Origin: Selaginella moellendorffii
Lineage: Eukaryota > Streptophyta > Lycopodiopsida > Selaginellales > Selaginellaceae
Direction of reading: 5' to 3'
DNA length: 64,000 nucleotides
NCBI RefSeq assembly: GCF_000143415.4
Contig: NW_003314320.1
Location: forward strand, 63,425 to 127,424
This document shows positions 1-9,998 of the stretch, piece by piece (the first letter of the stretch is position 1; each line of letters begins with the position of its first letter). The translations under genes and the position numbers were made by a program. The notes below the pieces were generated by a model, which made no database searches, was not told where the DNA came from, and saw nothing but the letters and a program-made list of their open reading frames with translations.

Positions 1-400
1 CCAGCCGTGGTGCCGAGATCTACGCCCCAGCACGCCCATTTCCTGGAGGGACTCAAAGATTTCCAGCAGGCAGGTGTTGCAGGACGCCAGCGTGGACGCC
101 AGCGCCTTCCATCCGGAGAGGAATGGCTTCGTGGCGAGCGCGATCAGAGCTTACAGCTTCCACCACAATCTGGTGATCAGGCCAGACGATGTGTGGCGCG
201 CCATCGCTGTCCAGTTTGGATTCTTCGTCAATGGCAATGCCGAGGCGCTGCGATCCATCTTTGTGGATCACGAGGGCAAGAAGGTGCTGGTTGTGACCCA
301 GGCAGCCACGCTCCACAGCGCCGACTATGGTCGCCTATGACTGGAGCTCAAGAAGAATGCCAAGGACGAGAAAGTTTGTGACTGGATCTTGCGGAGCTTC
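1..400 (+). pseudogene. DUF4419-domain protein fragment, 5' truncated by the window and carrying an in-frame stop
   Basis: One frame is open from the window edge and encodes a stretch typical of the DUF4419 family: an H-x-L-V-I-RPDDVW block, then QFGFFVN, then a FVDHEGKK block. The frame hits TGA at 338-340, yet the same frame continues immediately with family-like sequence (LELKKNAKDEKVCDWILRSF, to about 400) before similarity is lost. An in-frame stop inside conserved sequence, followed by loss of the rest of the domain, indicates a dead gene rather than a natural C-terminus. The biochemical role of DUF4419 is unknown to me. A sequencing error at 338 would be the alternative for the stop, but the missing remainder would still need explaining. 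Confidence 0.65.
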
Positions 401-1366
401 TCGACATGGATTGTGTTCTTTCTTTTGCTTTTGCTATGATAAGAACTTCCAGGTTCAAACTTGAATGCGGGATTCCATACGTGACTCTTCTGGGAACCAT
501 AACATTTACCAGTCTTTCATGTTTGCGGGACACATCTGAACCGAAGTTGTGGAGGATGACAACTAAGGGATTTCTCCAAAGAGCAATCCATGACTCTGAA
601 GGACAAGGCCAAGGCAAAGCCCAGCGATGTCTTCTTTTAGCTCGTGGAAACCTAGCTTTTAGCTCATCTCTTTTTCTTCTTTCCTGTGACACGTTCCTTG
701 AGTCAGGCCCGACGACATCGCGAGTTTCAACGGTGTGGTGTGAATTTCCTATGGAAAAATATCGACGAAACAGTGTTTGTGTGTTGGTGTGTCGTTGTAA
801 ATGGGACTTTTTTGTGGCCATATCGAGGTTAGATCTTCCATGGAGAAAAATTCAGACAAAGCTGTAGCATGGAATCCTTCCTTTTTCTTAGAATCAAAGA
901 CAAACTGACGATATTTCCGCATGAGCACGATGTTGAAGTCTTCTTTGTGTTGTGACAAGGTGCCAACTTTGTTGGCTTTTTCTTTGAACTGTGCTTAGTG
1001 CAGCCTTATATCATCTAAGGAAACGCCCCAAGCAACAGGGTACCGCTTTGTCAACTGTAAATATGCTTTTAGGACGCGTCTGGAAGCTGAAGCAGTCCGG
1101 GCCAACGTCAGGCCAATTCGTGTTGATTGTTTCTCGCAATTGACCCGATCTCCTCCTTTTTCTCTCAGGGGTGCTTTAAAAGCTAACACCAAGCACACAA
1201 AGGGCAGAAAAGAGACACCATCTCCTGGGAGCGACAAATTGAGGGCTTTGGAGCTGGGCTTGGATAGATTGGAAAAAAAGGAAAGGTGGTGGAGGCAAGA
1301 AATCCAAGGGAGTATTTCTGTTTGGGATTTTGATCAGGTAGAGAGGATGGGCAGCCGCCATTTTGC
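401..1366. other. Intergenic sequence upstream of the extensin gene
   Basis: I see no supported gene. Open frames here are short, of mixed composition and show no recognisable domain. The right part must hold the promoter and 5' leader of the extensin gene, but I cannot point to a convincing TATA box. Confidence 0.4.
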
Positions 1367-2341
1367 ATGGCGCTGCTGGTTGCTGCTTTTGTGCTGTTGA
1401 NNNNNNNNNNNNNNNNNNNNNNNNNNNNNNNNNNNNNNNNNNNNNNNNNNNNNNNNNNNNNNNNNNNNNNNNNNNNNNNNNNNNNNNNNNNNNNNNNNNN
1501 ACCACATTACTACTACAAATCCCCACCACCACCATACTACAAGTATGAATCGCCTCCTTACAAGTATGAATCTCCGCCACCGCCACACTACTACTATAAA
1601 TCCCCACCACCACCACATTACTACTACAAATCCCCGCCACCACCATACTACAAGTATGAATCGCCTCCTTACAAGTATGAATCACCGCCACCGCCACCAT
1701 ACAAGTATGAATCCCCACCACCGCCACCATACAAGTATGAGTCGCCACCGCCGCCACCATACAAGTATGAGTCACCGCCACCACCACCATACAAGTACGA
1801 ATCACCACCTCCACCTCCATACAAGTACGAGTCCCCGCCTCCACCTCCATACAAGTATGAGTCGCCCCCACCGCCTCCTTACAAGTATGAATCTCCACCG
1901 CCGCCACCATACAAGTACAAATCGCCACCTCCACCTCCATACAAGTATGAGTCACCCCCACCACCTCCTTACAAGTATGAATCCCCACCTCCGCCACCAT
2001 ACAAGTATGAGTCCCCACCTCCGCCACCATACAAGTATGAATCGCCACCTCCCCCTCCATACAAGTATGAGTCGCCCCCACCGCCTCCTTACAAGTATGA
2101 ATCCCCACCTCCGCCACCATACAAGTATGAATCGCCACCACCGCCTCCATATTACTATAAATCTCCACCGCCTCCTTATTACAAGTATGAGTCTCCACCA
2201 CCACCATACTACAAGTACGAGTCTCCACCTCCACCTTACTATTACTACAAATCCCCACCGCCTCCATACTACAAATATGAATCCCCTCCACCACCTTACT
2301 ACAAGTATGTATCGCCACCTCCACCAGCTTACAAGAAGTAA
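1367..2341 (+). CDS. Extensin-type hydroxyproline-rich cell-wall glycoprotein (interrupted by an assembly gap)
   Basis: Extensins are secreted to the cell wall, where prolines are hydroxylated and glycosylated and tyrosines are cross-linked into a network. The ATG at 1367 begins a short hydrophobic stretch (MALLVAAFVLL) typical of a signal peptide start, then runs into 100 Ns. After the gap, from about 1501 to the TAA at 2339-2341, the protein is almost purely Ser-Pro(3-5) blocks alternating with YKYE, YYYK or YYKYE cross-linking motifs, ending in AYKK. The Y-K-Y spacing is the classic intramolecular isodityrosine motif. The link between signal peptide and repeats passes through the gap, so frame and true length there are unknown. 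AATAAA at about 2420 is a plausible poly(A) signal. The gene is convergent with POLD1. Confidence 0.85.
   Translation: MALLVAAFVLLXXXXXXXXXXXXXXXXXXXXXXXXXXXXXXXXXXPHYYYKSPPPPYYKYESPPYKYESPPPPHYYYKSPPPPHYYYKSPPPPYYKYESPPYKYESPPPPPYKYESPPPPPYKYESPPPPPYKYESPPPPPYKYESPPPPPYKYESPPPPPYKYESPPPPPYKYESPPPPPYKYKSPPPPPYKYESPPPPPYKYESPPPPPYKYESPPPPPYKYESPPPPPYKYESPPPPPYKYESPPPPPYKYESPPPPPYYYKSPPPPYYKYESPPPPYYKYESPPPPYYYYKSPPPPYYKYESPPPPYYKYVSPPPPAYKK
1401..1500. other. Assembly gap of 100 Ns
   Basis: Exactly 100 undetermined bases, usually a placeholder for a gap of unknown size. It falls inside the extensin coding region next to the tandem repeat, where short-read assembly commonly fails. Confidence 0.95.
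1545..2335 (+). repeat. Tandem repeat coding Ser-Pro(n)-Tyr-Lys-Tyr units
   Basis: About twenty near-identical units, mostly 30 bp (TCN-CCN(5)-TAC-AAG-TAT-GAA) with some shorter or variant units containing extra TAC codons. Third-position differences in proline and serine codons between units suggest protein-level constraint on an old array. The same bases keep long frames open on the other strand, which are not genes. Confidence 0.9.
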
Positions 2342-2565
2342 AAAAGTTTCATGTTGTGTTCCCTGGATTCAACATAATAAGATGTGTTGTGAAAGAAAGC
2401 AGAACGATTTTTTCATATAAATAAAGACCGGAAAATGCTTCGTTATATATTCCCGAGTCATGAGCTTGCTGATTGCTGCTATAGTATATCTTCAGAGGCA
2501 TGAATCCCCTCTACTTGGAAACCTTATATATGATAGAGATGTCCAAGATGAAAAGCCTCTATGTT

Positions 2566-5500
2566 CTAAAAGTCCCAGCGCTGCTCTTGCAGTTCGGCTT
2601 CCGACAGATCCTTCTGTGCTTTTTTCCGTCGATAGAAGATTGGGCAGTCGCGACTGCAGACACAATGCCTTTGTTAGTTGAGGCATAAACACTACTACAG
2701 TGCTCAACCTTGTGCACAAAACGTCTTGATGTAAAGATCCTTGGCACCGCTGGCATTGAGTCCACAGCCTTCCAAATAGCTGCTCCAAATCCCTCACTGC
2801 GTGACAGCAGTAGCGTTAGTGCTGACGGTATATCAGAACCTACCATTTGCAACAGTTCTCTGGTATAGCTCCGCTTCACGGCCGCTGCAGTGTTTACACA
2901 ATGGTGTGTCGCCGCCACTATCGTCAAAAGGACGAGTGACAAATCAGCTACAGTTAAATAGTAGGAGCTTGTACCTGATTATAGCTTTGCAGCCCAGACA
3001 GGTTAGTTGCTTTTTCGCGAACTTCATAATGCCACTGTTGGAGGGCGTTGTGATATACACGGAGCGAGTGTGGCTCCCGTGGAGAAGCTCCTTGCTCGCA
3101 TTCTTGAGAATTGGTTCGAATATCCGGAGCAGTGGCTGCGACTCATAATCTTAGCGCACAAACACATCTCAGTCTTTTGTGGTACCTTACTCAGCTGATT
3201 TTCCAGATAGTACTGAGGATCGATGGGAATGTTATTTTCCAAGACATAGATTGGATCCTCAGACCGCTCATATGCCTGCGAAAGGAGATAATTTAAAGAG
3301 ACAGCAGATCAATGAACAAAAACATACAACCTTAGCTCCCTTTGCGGCTTTAATTATGACGTAAGGAACACGATCGCCTACATTTGGAGCAGTGGCTGCA
3401 TCACGCTGTTGAGTTTGAGACAAGTCAGAGGTCGATCTCATGTACTAATTTAGAGGCACATACCTTACGCATACGCTCAGCAAGCTCAACATGAGCAGCC
3501 TTGACGGCATAATCATCGCCAGTTTTTGTGAGGCCCTGAAACAAGCCGTGAGGTACAGATACAAGTACTATTCACATGATACCTTTGTGATAACAAGAAG
3601 TGATAGATCCATACGATTCATCAGCAAGTCCGAAATCATGCCCTTAACAAAGTCCACAGCTCCAGGCACATCTCGATCAACAAGAATCTTGTGGAGGCTT
3701 TGAGTCACCACATTTTTTACTAGTAAACAATTATCTCGCCGAACCGTTTCAATTCCTAAAATGTACAACAAGAAAAACACACATTAAGTAGATACTGTAG
3801 CACAATGTCATAATACCTTTCGTGTCCATTTTGTCGTATTTTGCGGGCTTCGTCCAAAGTAGGCCTGCATACCTCTTTTTGCTAATCAGCAAATAGGGGA
3901 AGTACACTTTCTCAAATTCCAACTTGATAGGCTGCAAATACCCGAAAAAAACATCAGTGGAGAAAACATACAATGAAGGCAAAACCTTGGTAAATGTCTC
4001 GCTGATATAATCAGCCGCCTCCCTTCCAAGATTCATGGCGTCCTCAACGGTAGAGACACCAAATTGAACCATTACTGAATCCGTATCCCCGTAGATCACC
4101 TGAAAACAGTAAGAGAAGATCAAATCCTGAGAATTCTACAAAGCCGAGCATGTACTTCTGCATTGTTGTCATATTTGTTGCTTGTGTTGAAACGTCCTTC
4201 CACGAGGGTTTTGGTGTGTTCAATCATCTGCCTTCCTGCAACTCTCGTTCTATTAAAACCAACAAAACAAAACGGATGAGATTGTACCATAGCTAGTTAC
4301 GCTGGATGAAATTTCAAGGCAAGGAAGCTGGCCAACTGTTGCGCCTGTGAATCCATAGACTGAGTTCGCACTAACCTGGCACAATATTGTTAAGAGACCA
4401 TAATCCGGGAGATAACTTCAAAACTAACCTTGAGAGCTAGCTGCCGACCGTCCAACACGGCTTTTTCAAGTGAATCGGTAGCTTCCTGCAATGATTTGAT
4501 AAGTTAAGCTTAACGTTCTTCTTAAAATCACCTTCAGGTCGGCTCTGGCTCGCTTTCTGGCAGCAAGCAGTTCCTCTAAGATTTCAGGAAGGATCCCCTG
4601 AAAATTAATGTCAAAATCATCATATATAAGCACATAGAGCTATTACTTTCTCCATATTTGTTTTGACAAACATTTCACCAGACGGCGTTTTGTTAACATT
4701 TTCTGGTGCTATGTTCAATCTGGCTTGATCCTCCGTTCTAACCTGAATAAAACAAGTAATTCCACAATCAAATACACAATATGGAGTACAGTACCAAGGT
4801 GCAATAGCAAAGATTGTAAGCCATCATAATTGATGGGTACAGTGATGCAAAATCAAGCGTGGCAATTGGCTTTTCGTAAAATCCAGCCCTTGCTTCTAGA
4901 ACCTGTAACGCAGCAGCGTTTATAAAAATCGATTCAAAAGCCCGAACTACTTACGGTTGCACCTTCAAAGGTTTCCTGCCCAGCCCCTTGTCCCTTAATG
5001 TTTGGCACGACAAAGTTTCGTTGTCTGCATTTTCTTAGAATTTGTGAAAGCACCTGGGTAGTGTTTGTTATAAATGAGCAAAAATAACAATAAAATCCAC
5101 TGTACCTTGATACTTTGTCCCCTCGAAAGAAGAAACGAAATGGGAACTCCTGTTACTCTTGCCATTTCGATATAGTTATATATAAACATCAGCTTTTCGA
5201 GTAATCTCTGAGGCAGATACGCATCCTGACAGAGAAAACATGGAAAATATAAACATAGAACCAAAGTGCGGCTCACTTTTAAGCAGTAAACAGCCAAACG
5301 CCTCCGAGTTTCCGAGTTACCATTTTGCAAATCAGCAATGATGGAATGGTGGACGTCCTCTTTCTGTAAGGCAAAGGTGAGACTTATTTAAAATAATAAA
5401 AGCTCTGAACCTGCTCTCCAAGGAAATGAGCAGACACCGAGTTTAAGGAGTATGAGCTGAGCTTATAATCTCTTTGCATTGCCTGCAGGGAAACTTCACA

Positions 5501-7368
5501 TTAGTGCCAGACAAAAATAAATGCAAAAAACCTGTAGCAAATCGAATTGTACGCGTCCTTCTATCAAAACTTCCTTGCTTTCCCTTATACCATATTGCCT
5601 AAACGAATGGAGAAAATATTAGTGACAACCACCAGGCGCATTTACAACCTTGAAGAAAATGTCGCATCTCTAACACGGACTCGGCTGTTGCGAATACGTC
5701 CAAGAACAGGAAACTCCACAATTCCAAGCTTTTGTGCCCTCTGCCCAGGCAAGATGAAAGCGTGAGCAGAAATCGCAGAATTTAACATACCTCGATCAGG
5801 TAAGGCATATCGAACTTGCAAATGTTATAGCCGATAATAATGTCAGGGTCAACTTCTCGGATAAGGTCCTGCACAATCACAATCACATTATACTATATTG
5901 TAACTATTAAGAAATACTTACCCGCCATGCCAAGAGGACCTCTTTCTCAGTATCGAAGGACATAACGTCCACTCCAACTATCGCAGAACAAGATTTGAGC
6001 GTCATCACATTTCGAACCATAGGACGACTTTCCCCTTGAACTGTCACAAGATTCGCAATCTACATAATGGCGCCACTTATTGAATCGAAAAACAAATAAA
6101 AGATACGCACCTGAATAACGGGATCATGTTCGGGCTCTGGAAAATGTCCTTTCCGCCCAGCACATTCGATGTCAAAGCTCAATATACGAAAAGGTGCAAG
6201 CTTGGAGTACTGGCCAGTAGCACTATGACTGACAATCTTGTTGTATCTGGATCAGAAAGCACAAATAAAAGTGTTGAACATTTCACAATATTTCACATTT
6301 GAAATGACAAACTTACAGTATATCGATCTCAATTTGGCAGGTTGAAAGTCGGCGTGGAGTCAAACGATAAGATCCACCAGGAAGCTCAATCCAGTTTCCA
6401 CCACCTACGTTGCAATCAATCATGAATCGAAGAGCAAAGAGAATATTGCTCTCGTATGTGATGAAGCATTTATGACCAAAGCCTTCCAAAGTGATGCCTT
6501 TTTCAAGAATTCCTGCTCGGAAAAGCGTACTTAGTTTCAGTACTCTACTAAAAAGTCGTACCTCTACAGGAAGCAACCATTGTTGGAAGTGCAACAACAA
6601 TCTTGAGGAACGCCCTTGCTTTCTGTGTTTGGAAGTACATCAAGCTTCGCTTCTGGACCATCTCTACTCTTGGAACAAAAGTGGGAGTCTTGCTATTCCT
6701 GTTTGCTTCGCGCATTCTTGTCTGTAAAACACATATAGTTCCGCAATGATATTGCATTGATACTTACCTCGAGAGTATGGCGGAACTTAGACGTGTCATC
6801 AGGATTCCATCCGTCAGGACAGCTGATATAAAAGTAAGGCTCAAACCCGTGTATATGACAGCAAACACTGTTTCCTGGATGACCGATGATCAATCAAAAC
6901 CCTTTGTAAAAGTTTGAAAAAGAAAAGACAGACCTTGCTGCGTGACACCAAACATCCTCAAAATTGCAGCAGGGCCAGTTCTTCCTGGCATCCACTCTCT
7001 ATCGCTTTCGCCGATCACATAGTCAATCTCGAGTTGCTGAAACACTGACAACGAGATTAAGGTAAGCTCGAAGAAGACGCAAAAACGAGCAAGTGCTATG
7101 TACCAACGGGATGCTCTTTTGGATCAAACGCCTCGACGTGGTTGCGCTTCCATTTGGCCAAGCTCGCTGTTATGCCAGTGGCCTGGAGCTCCACGTCCCT
7201 GAGAAGCGTCTCCTCCAAGAACACATCTTCATCGAAGTCCTCCTCGTCGACAGGAGGAGGAGGCGGCGGCTCTGGCATTCGCGTCGCCGCCGGTGCCTGA
7301 GAGCTCCCCTGGCGCTTTGGAGGTGGAGCGGAGCTCTGCGATGGCGCTGCCCGTCTCCTGGACGCCAT
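2566..7368 (-). CDS. POLD1: DNA polymerase delta catalytic subunit
   Basis: Family B replicative polymerase with 3'-5' proofreading, acting in the nucleus on the lagging strand. The N-terminus (7368) is a basic/proline segment followed by the acidic [15 protein letters not shown] stretch typical of plant POLD1. In order on the minus strand: Exo I FDIE near 6164-6175; Exo [13 protein letters not shown] near 5795-5830; Exo [15 protein letters not shown] near 5200; motif [10 protein letters not shown] at 4830-4857; motif [10 protein letters not shown] near 4335-4375; motif C YGDTDSV near 4080-4100; the KKRYAGL element near 3870; CysA (CLGCK) near 2990; CysB ([15 protein letters not shown], then SRDC in the last exon), ending QEQRWDF at a stop at 2566-2568. 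Catalytic and exonuclease acidic residues are intact. More than twenty short introns interrupt the gene; I did not resolve each. TTTTAGGGTT lies just upstream of the ATG. Degenerate copies occur at 38640-39176, 43590-44400 and 63509-63802. Confidence 0.93.
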
Positions 7369-7425
7369 AGAACCCTAAAAACTCTATTTTCCCGCCAATG
7401 GAGAAGTCTCTCCAGAATCGAAAGA

Positions 7426-7728
7426 TCACTGAATCGTGTTGAGGCCGAGATCGGTCCATTTGTCCTGCGCCGCGAGCTGCTGCTCTTGATCTGATCCAAG
7501 AACACAGTGAGCGATCGATCGATCCCAGAGAGGAGAGAAATCATACTCGATTCTTCCATGTCATCGGTCGGGGGAACGACGCCGGGAGGAAATGGAATAT
7601 CTGTGGCAAGGAAATATCGATCAATCGATTAGCACAAGATCGATCTTACCGTCGTCAGGGAGCGTATCGCGCAACCAGTCATCGTCCACAATGTCCAGTA
7701 GCATCCCCAGGCCGAAATTTTCCGCCAT
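7426..7728 (-). CDS. APC13: Anaphase-promoting complex subunit 13 (three small exons, 65 residues)
   Basis: APC13 is a small scaffold-stabilising subunit of the APC/C ubiquitin ligase that drives mitotic exit. Exons read by splice signals and frame: 7650-7728, 7547-7600 and 7426-7490, with introns 7601-7649 and 7491-7546, all GT-AG. The product begins MAENFGLGMLLDIVDDDWL, continues with DTLPDDDIPFPP, and ends with the conserved DKWTDLGL motif and stop. This is the family pattern (IVDDxWxxDxLPxDDxxxP, then KWxDLxL) at about the usual length of 60-75 residues. The gene lies 57 bp upstream of the POLD1 start on the same strand and is divergent from COX5c with only 59 bp between start codons. No single open frame shows it. 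Confidence 0.85.
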
Positions 7729-7787
7729 CGCCGTCGTCCTCAAGCCCTACCTAGCTAGAAAGAGGAGAATGCGAAGAACCCTAATCC
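7729..7787. promoter_or_regulatory. 59-bp bidirectional promoter and leader region between APC13 and COX5c
   Basis: The two start codons diverge from this 59-bp interval, which must contain both leaders and at least part of both core promoters unless transcription starts inside a coding region. It contains AACCCTAA (7777-7784), a telo-box element common in plant housekeeping promoters, ending 3 bp before the COX5c ATG. No TATA box is visible. Confidence 0.6.
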
Positions 7788-8089
7788 ATGGCGTCTAAAG
7801 TCGCCACTGCCGCGGCAGCCACGGCTAGGAGGCCGCCAAGCATCGTAAGGGAGATCTTCTACGGCCTCGCTCTCGGCCTCTCAGGTATCCCAGTTCGATC
7901 GCGCCAATGCTTTCTCACGAAAATTCCTCTCGATCAGTGGCTTCTTGCTGGAAAATGTACCACATCAGCTACAAGCGGCGCGTCCGGGAATTCTACGAGG
8001 CTCTGGAGCGCGGCGAGATCACCACGGTCATCAAGAAGGTCGAGGAGGTGCCGATCGAGAAGGTCATGGAGCTCCTGGAAGAGAATTGA
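7788..8089 (+). CDS. COX5C: Cytochrome c oxidase subunit 5c
   Basis: Plant-specific small subunit of mitochondrial complex IV, with one inner-membrane helix. Exons 7788-7884 and 7938-8089 are joined across a 53-bp GT-AG intron, giving 82 residues. The N-terminal half has PPSIVREIFYGLALGLS and the second exon resumes with a WKMYH block, then REFYEALERGEI near the C-terminus. This is the COX5c arrangement: VKE-type motif, Leu/Gly-rich helix, WKMH, FYxxLERGEI. The tail beyond GEI is about 20 residues longer than in flowering-plant proteins. It is convergent with the PPR gene ending at 8121. Fragments of exon 2 recur at 38511-38640 (inverted) and 44666-44800. Confidence 0.88.
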
Positions 8090-8120
8090 GAGCTAGAGAA
8101 GTGTAAATTTCCCAAGAACC

Positions 8121-9998
8121 CTAAAAAGAAAAAGAGAATTTGTTTGCCAGGAGAATGTAGGGCGCCGCCGCTCGATCGAGCTCCACGGCGCGGCTGGCAG
8201 CGCGAGTGGCACGCCGCGCGTCGCTAATCCTTCGACACGATCCCAGCAGGCAGATCCAATCATCGACGCGCGCGGGATAGGGCATCGTCTCCACCAGATC
8301 GATCGCATCCTCCAGGTATCCGGCGCGGCCCAGCAGATCGATCATACATCCGTAATCCCTCCTCCCGCCTTCCAGGTGGAAATCGATCGCCATGGAGTGG
8401 AAGCTCGAACGCCCGGCGGCGACGTCGCCGCCATGGCTACACCCAAAGAGCATACACGTAAAGGCAGTGTTATCCGGGAGGATTCCATGGATCAGCATTT
8501 GACGCGAGAGATCGAGCACTCCTTCTGGGTCGCTGTTTTGGGCGTGCATTTCCAGCATCACGGTCCAGGCTACGAGATCCAGCTCGGGCATCGCATCGAA
8601 CAGCCTCTTTGCTCGATGCATTTGCCCGGAAGTGGCATTTGCAGCGAGCATTGAGGTCCAAGCCACGGTATCTTTCTCTGGCATTTTTTCGAACAGATCT
8701 TGGGCATCCCGGAGCTGGGAATTCAGCGCGTACGCGGACAAAACCATCGTCCACGAAGCTAAGCTATGCTCGGCAGCGCTTTCGTCGAGGAACTTTCGAG
8801 CTTGTTCGTCATAGCCGGCTTGGGCATACACGAAAAGCAGGAGGTTTGTGGAAATCAGGCTCTTGAGTGGCATTTTGTCAAACAAAACTTTGGCTTCTTC
8901 AACGTTGCCTGATGCAGCATAGGCGTACAGCATGATCGTCCACGAGATGGAATCCCAAGCCGGCATTTCTTCGTGAAACGCTTGCTTGGCCTCTGGCAGC
9001 CTCCCGTTTTGAGCAAACGCAGAGAGCAGCGAGTTCCATGACACTTGATCGCAAACGGGCATTTGGGAGAAGACTTCGCTTGCTTCGTCGACGAGGCCGT
9101 GTTTTGCAAAGGCAGACATGAGAATGTTCCAGGAGATGAGATCTCTCGTTCCCGGCTCGCTCATCTCGTTGTCAAACCAGTTCTTCGCGGCTTTGAGATC
9201 AATGCCTGCAAAGGCCAGCAGCATCGCATTCCACGACACAAGGTTCCAACAGGGCATTTTATAGAAAAGTTCCTTGCACTGATGTAAAGGGTTGCTGCCA
9301 TACTTGGCATAAGCACTGAGCAACGCGTTCCATGAAACGAGATCGTGAATCGCCATATCGTCAAAGATAGTGTTCACTTTCGCAAAATGCCCGTGTTGGG
9401 CATTTGCTTCAAGCATCACGGTCGTCGATACCGCATCTCTCTCGGGCATCGCGAGGTATATCCTCTCAGCTTCCTCTAAAAGCAATGCCTGGCTAAGAAC
9501 ACTTAAAACTATCGTCCACGAGATCAAGTTTTGCAAAGGCATGTTGTGAAATAGGGTTTTGGTCTCGGTGACGTGCCCTTCCTTGGCATATGCCGCAAGC
9601 ATCGCGTTCCACGAGACGAGATTCCTCAGGGGCATCTTGTCAAACAGATTCCGAGCATCTTGCAACATTCCCCGGCTGCTGTAAGTGCTAACTATCGAGG
9701 TCCACGAAACAAAGTCCGGGCGTGGGTTGGCATCAAACACGGCCTTGGCATATTCGAGATGCCCGTTTCGCGAATATGCCACGAGCATAACGTTCCAGGA
9801 GAAGCTGTCGCGGGAGTGCATCGTGTCGAAGACACGGCGGGCTTGCTCCACGCTGCCGAGGCGGCCATAGATTTGGATCAAAACGTTGGAGAGAATGGTG
9901 GAGCAAGGATCCGGAATGGACGAGCTGTGAACGCCTTGGAGCTGGGATAGAGTGGTGCAAGACTTGACGAGCGCGATGCATTGCTGTTCTTGTAACAT
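8121..9998 (-). CDS. PPR protein rich in short S-type repeats, no DYW domain
   Basis: Intronless frame of 625 codons. From about residue 35 nearly all of it is tandem 31-residue PPR repeats of the form W-N-x-M-L-x-A-Y-A-x-x-G-x-x-x-x-A-x-x-L-F-D-x-M-P, with the -SWN- and -FDKMP- signatures seen over fifteen times. PPR proteins bind organellar RNA in mitochondria or plastids, with repeat residues choosing bases. The C-terminus ends in an E1-like stretch (DDWICLLGSCR to YILLANKF) and lacks a DYW deaminase domain. I see no clear transit peptide. Its 5' end overlaps that of the divergent PPR gene. Copies of its repeats and 3' end occur as pseudogenes near 42872-43565, 44800-44940 and 62810-63490. 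The RNA target cannot be read by eye. Confidence 0.85.
   Translation of the reverse strand: MLQEQQCIALVKSCTTLSQLQGVHSSSIPDPCSTILSNVLIQIYGRLGSVEQARRVFDTMHSRDSFSWNVMLVAYSRNGHLEYAKAVFDANPRPDFVSWTSIVSTYSSRGMLQDARNLFDKMPLRNLVSWNAMLAAYAKEGHVTETKTLFHNMPLQNLISWTIVLSVLSQALLLEEAERIYLAMPERDAVSTTVMLEANAQHGHFAKVNTIFDDMAIHDLVSWNALLSAYAKYGSNPLHQCKELFYKMPCWNLVSWNAMLLAFAGIDLKAAKNWFDNEMSEPGTRDLISWNILMSAFAKHGLVDEASEVFSQMPVCDQVSWNSLLSAFAQNGRLPEAKQAFHEEMPAWDSISWTIMLYAYAASGNVEEAKVLFDKMPLKSLISTNLLLFVYAQAGYDEQARKFLDESAAEHSLASWTMVLSAYALNSQLRDAQDLFEKMPEKDTVAWTSMLAANATSGQMHRAKRLFDAMPELDLVAWTVMLEMHAQNSDPEGVLDLSRQMLIHGILPDNTAFTCMLFGCSHGGDVAAGRSSFHSMAIDFHLEGGRRDYGCMIDLLGRAGYLEDAIDLVETMPYPARVDDWICLLGSCRRISDARRATRAASRAVELDRAAAPYILLANKFSFSF

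Noticed and set aside
1176-2324. Long minus-strand frame (382 codons) across the extensin gene
   Set aside because: It is the antisense reading of the extensin repeat, crosses the N gap and has a monotonous composition with no domain.
9573-9950. 125-codon plus-strand frame opposite the 8121-9998 PPR gene
   Set aside because: Antisense shadow with 31-codon periodicity from the PPR repeats.
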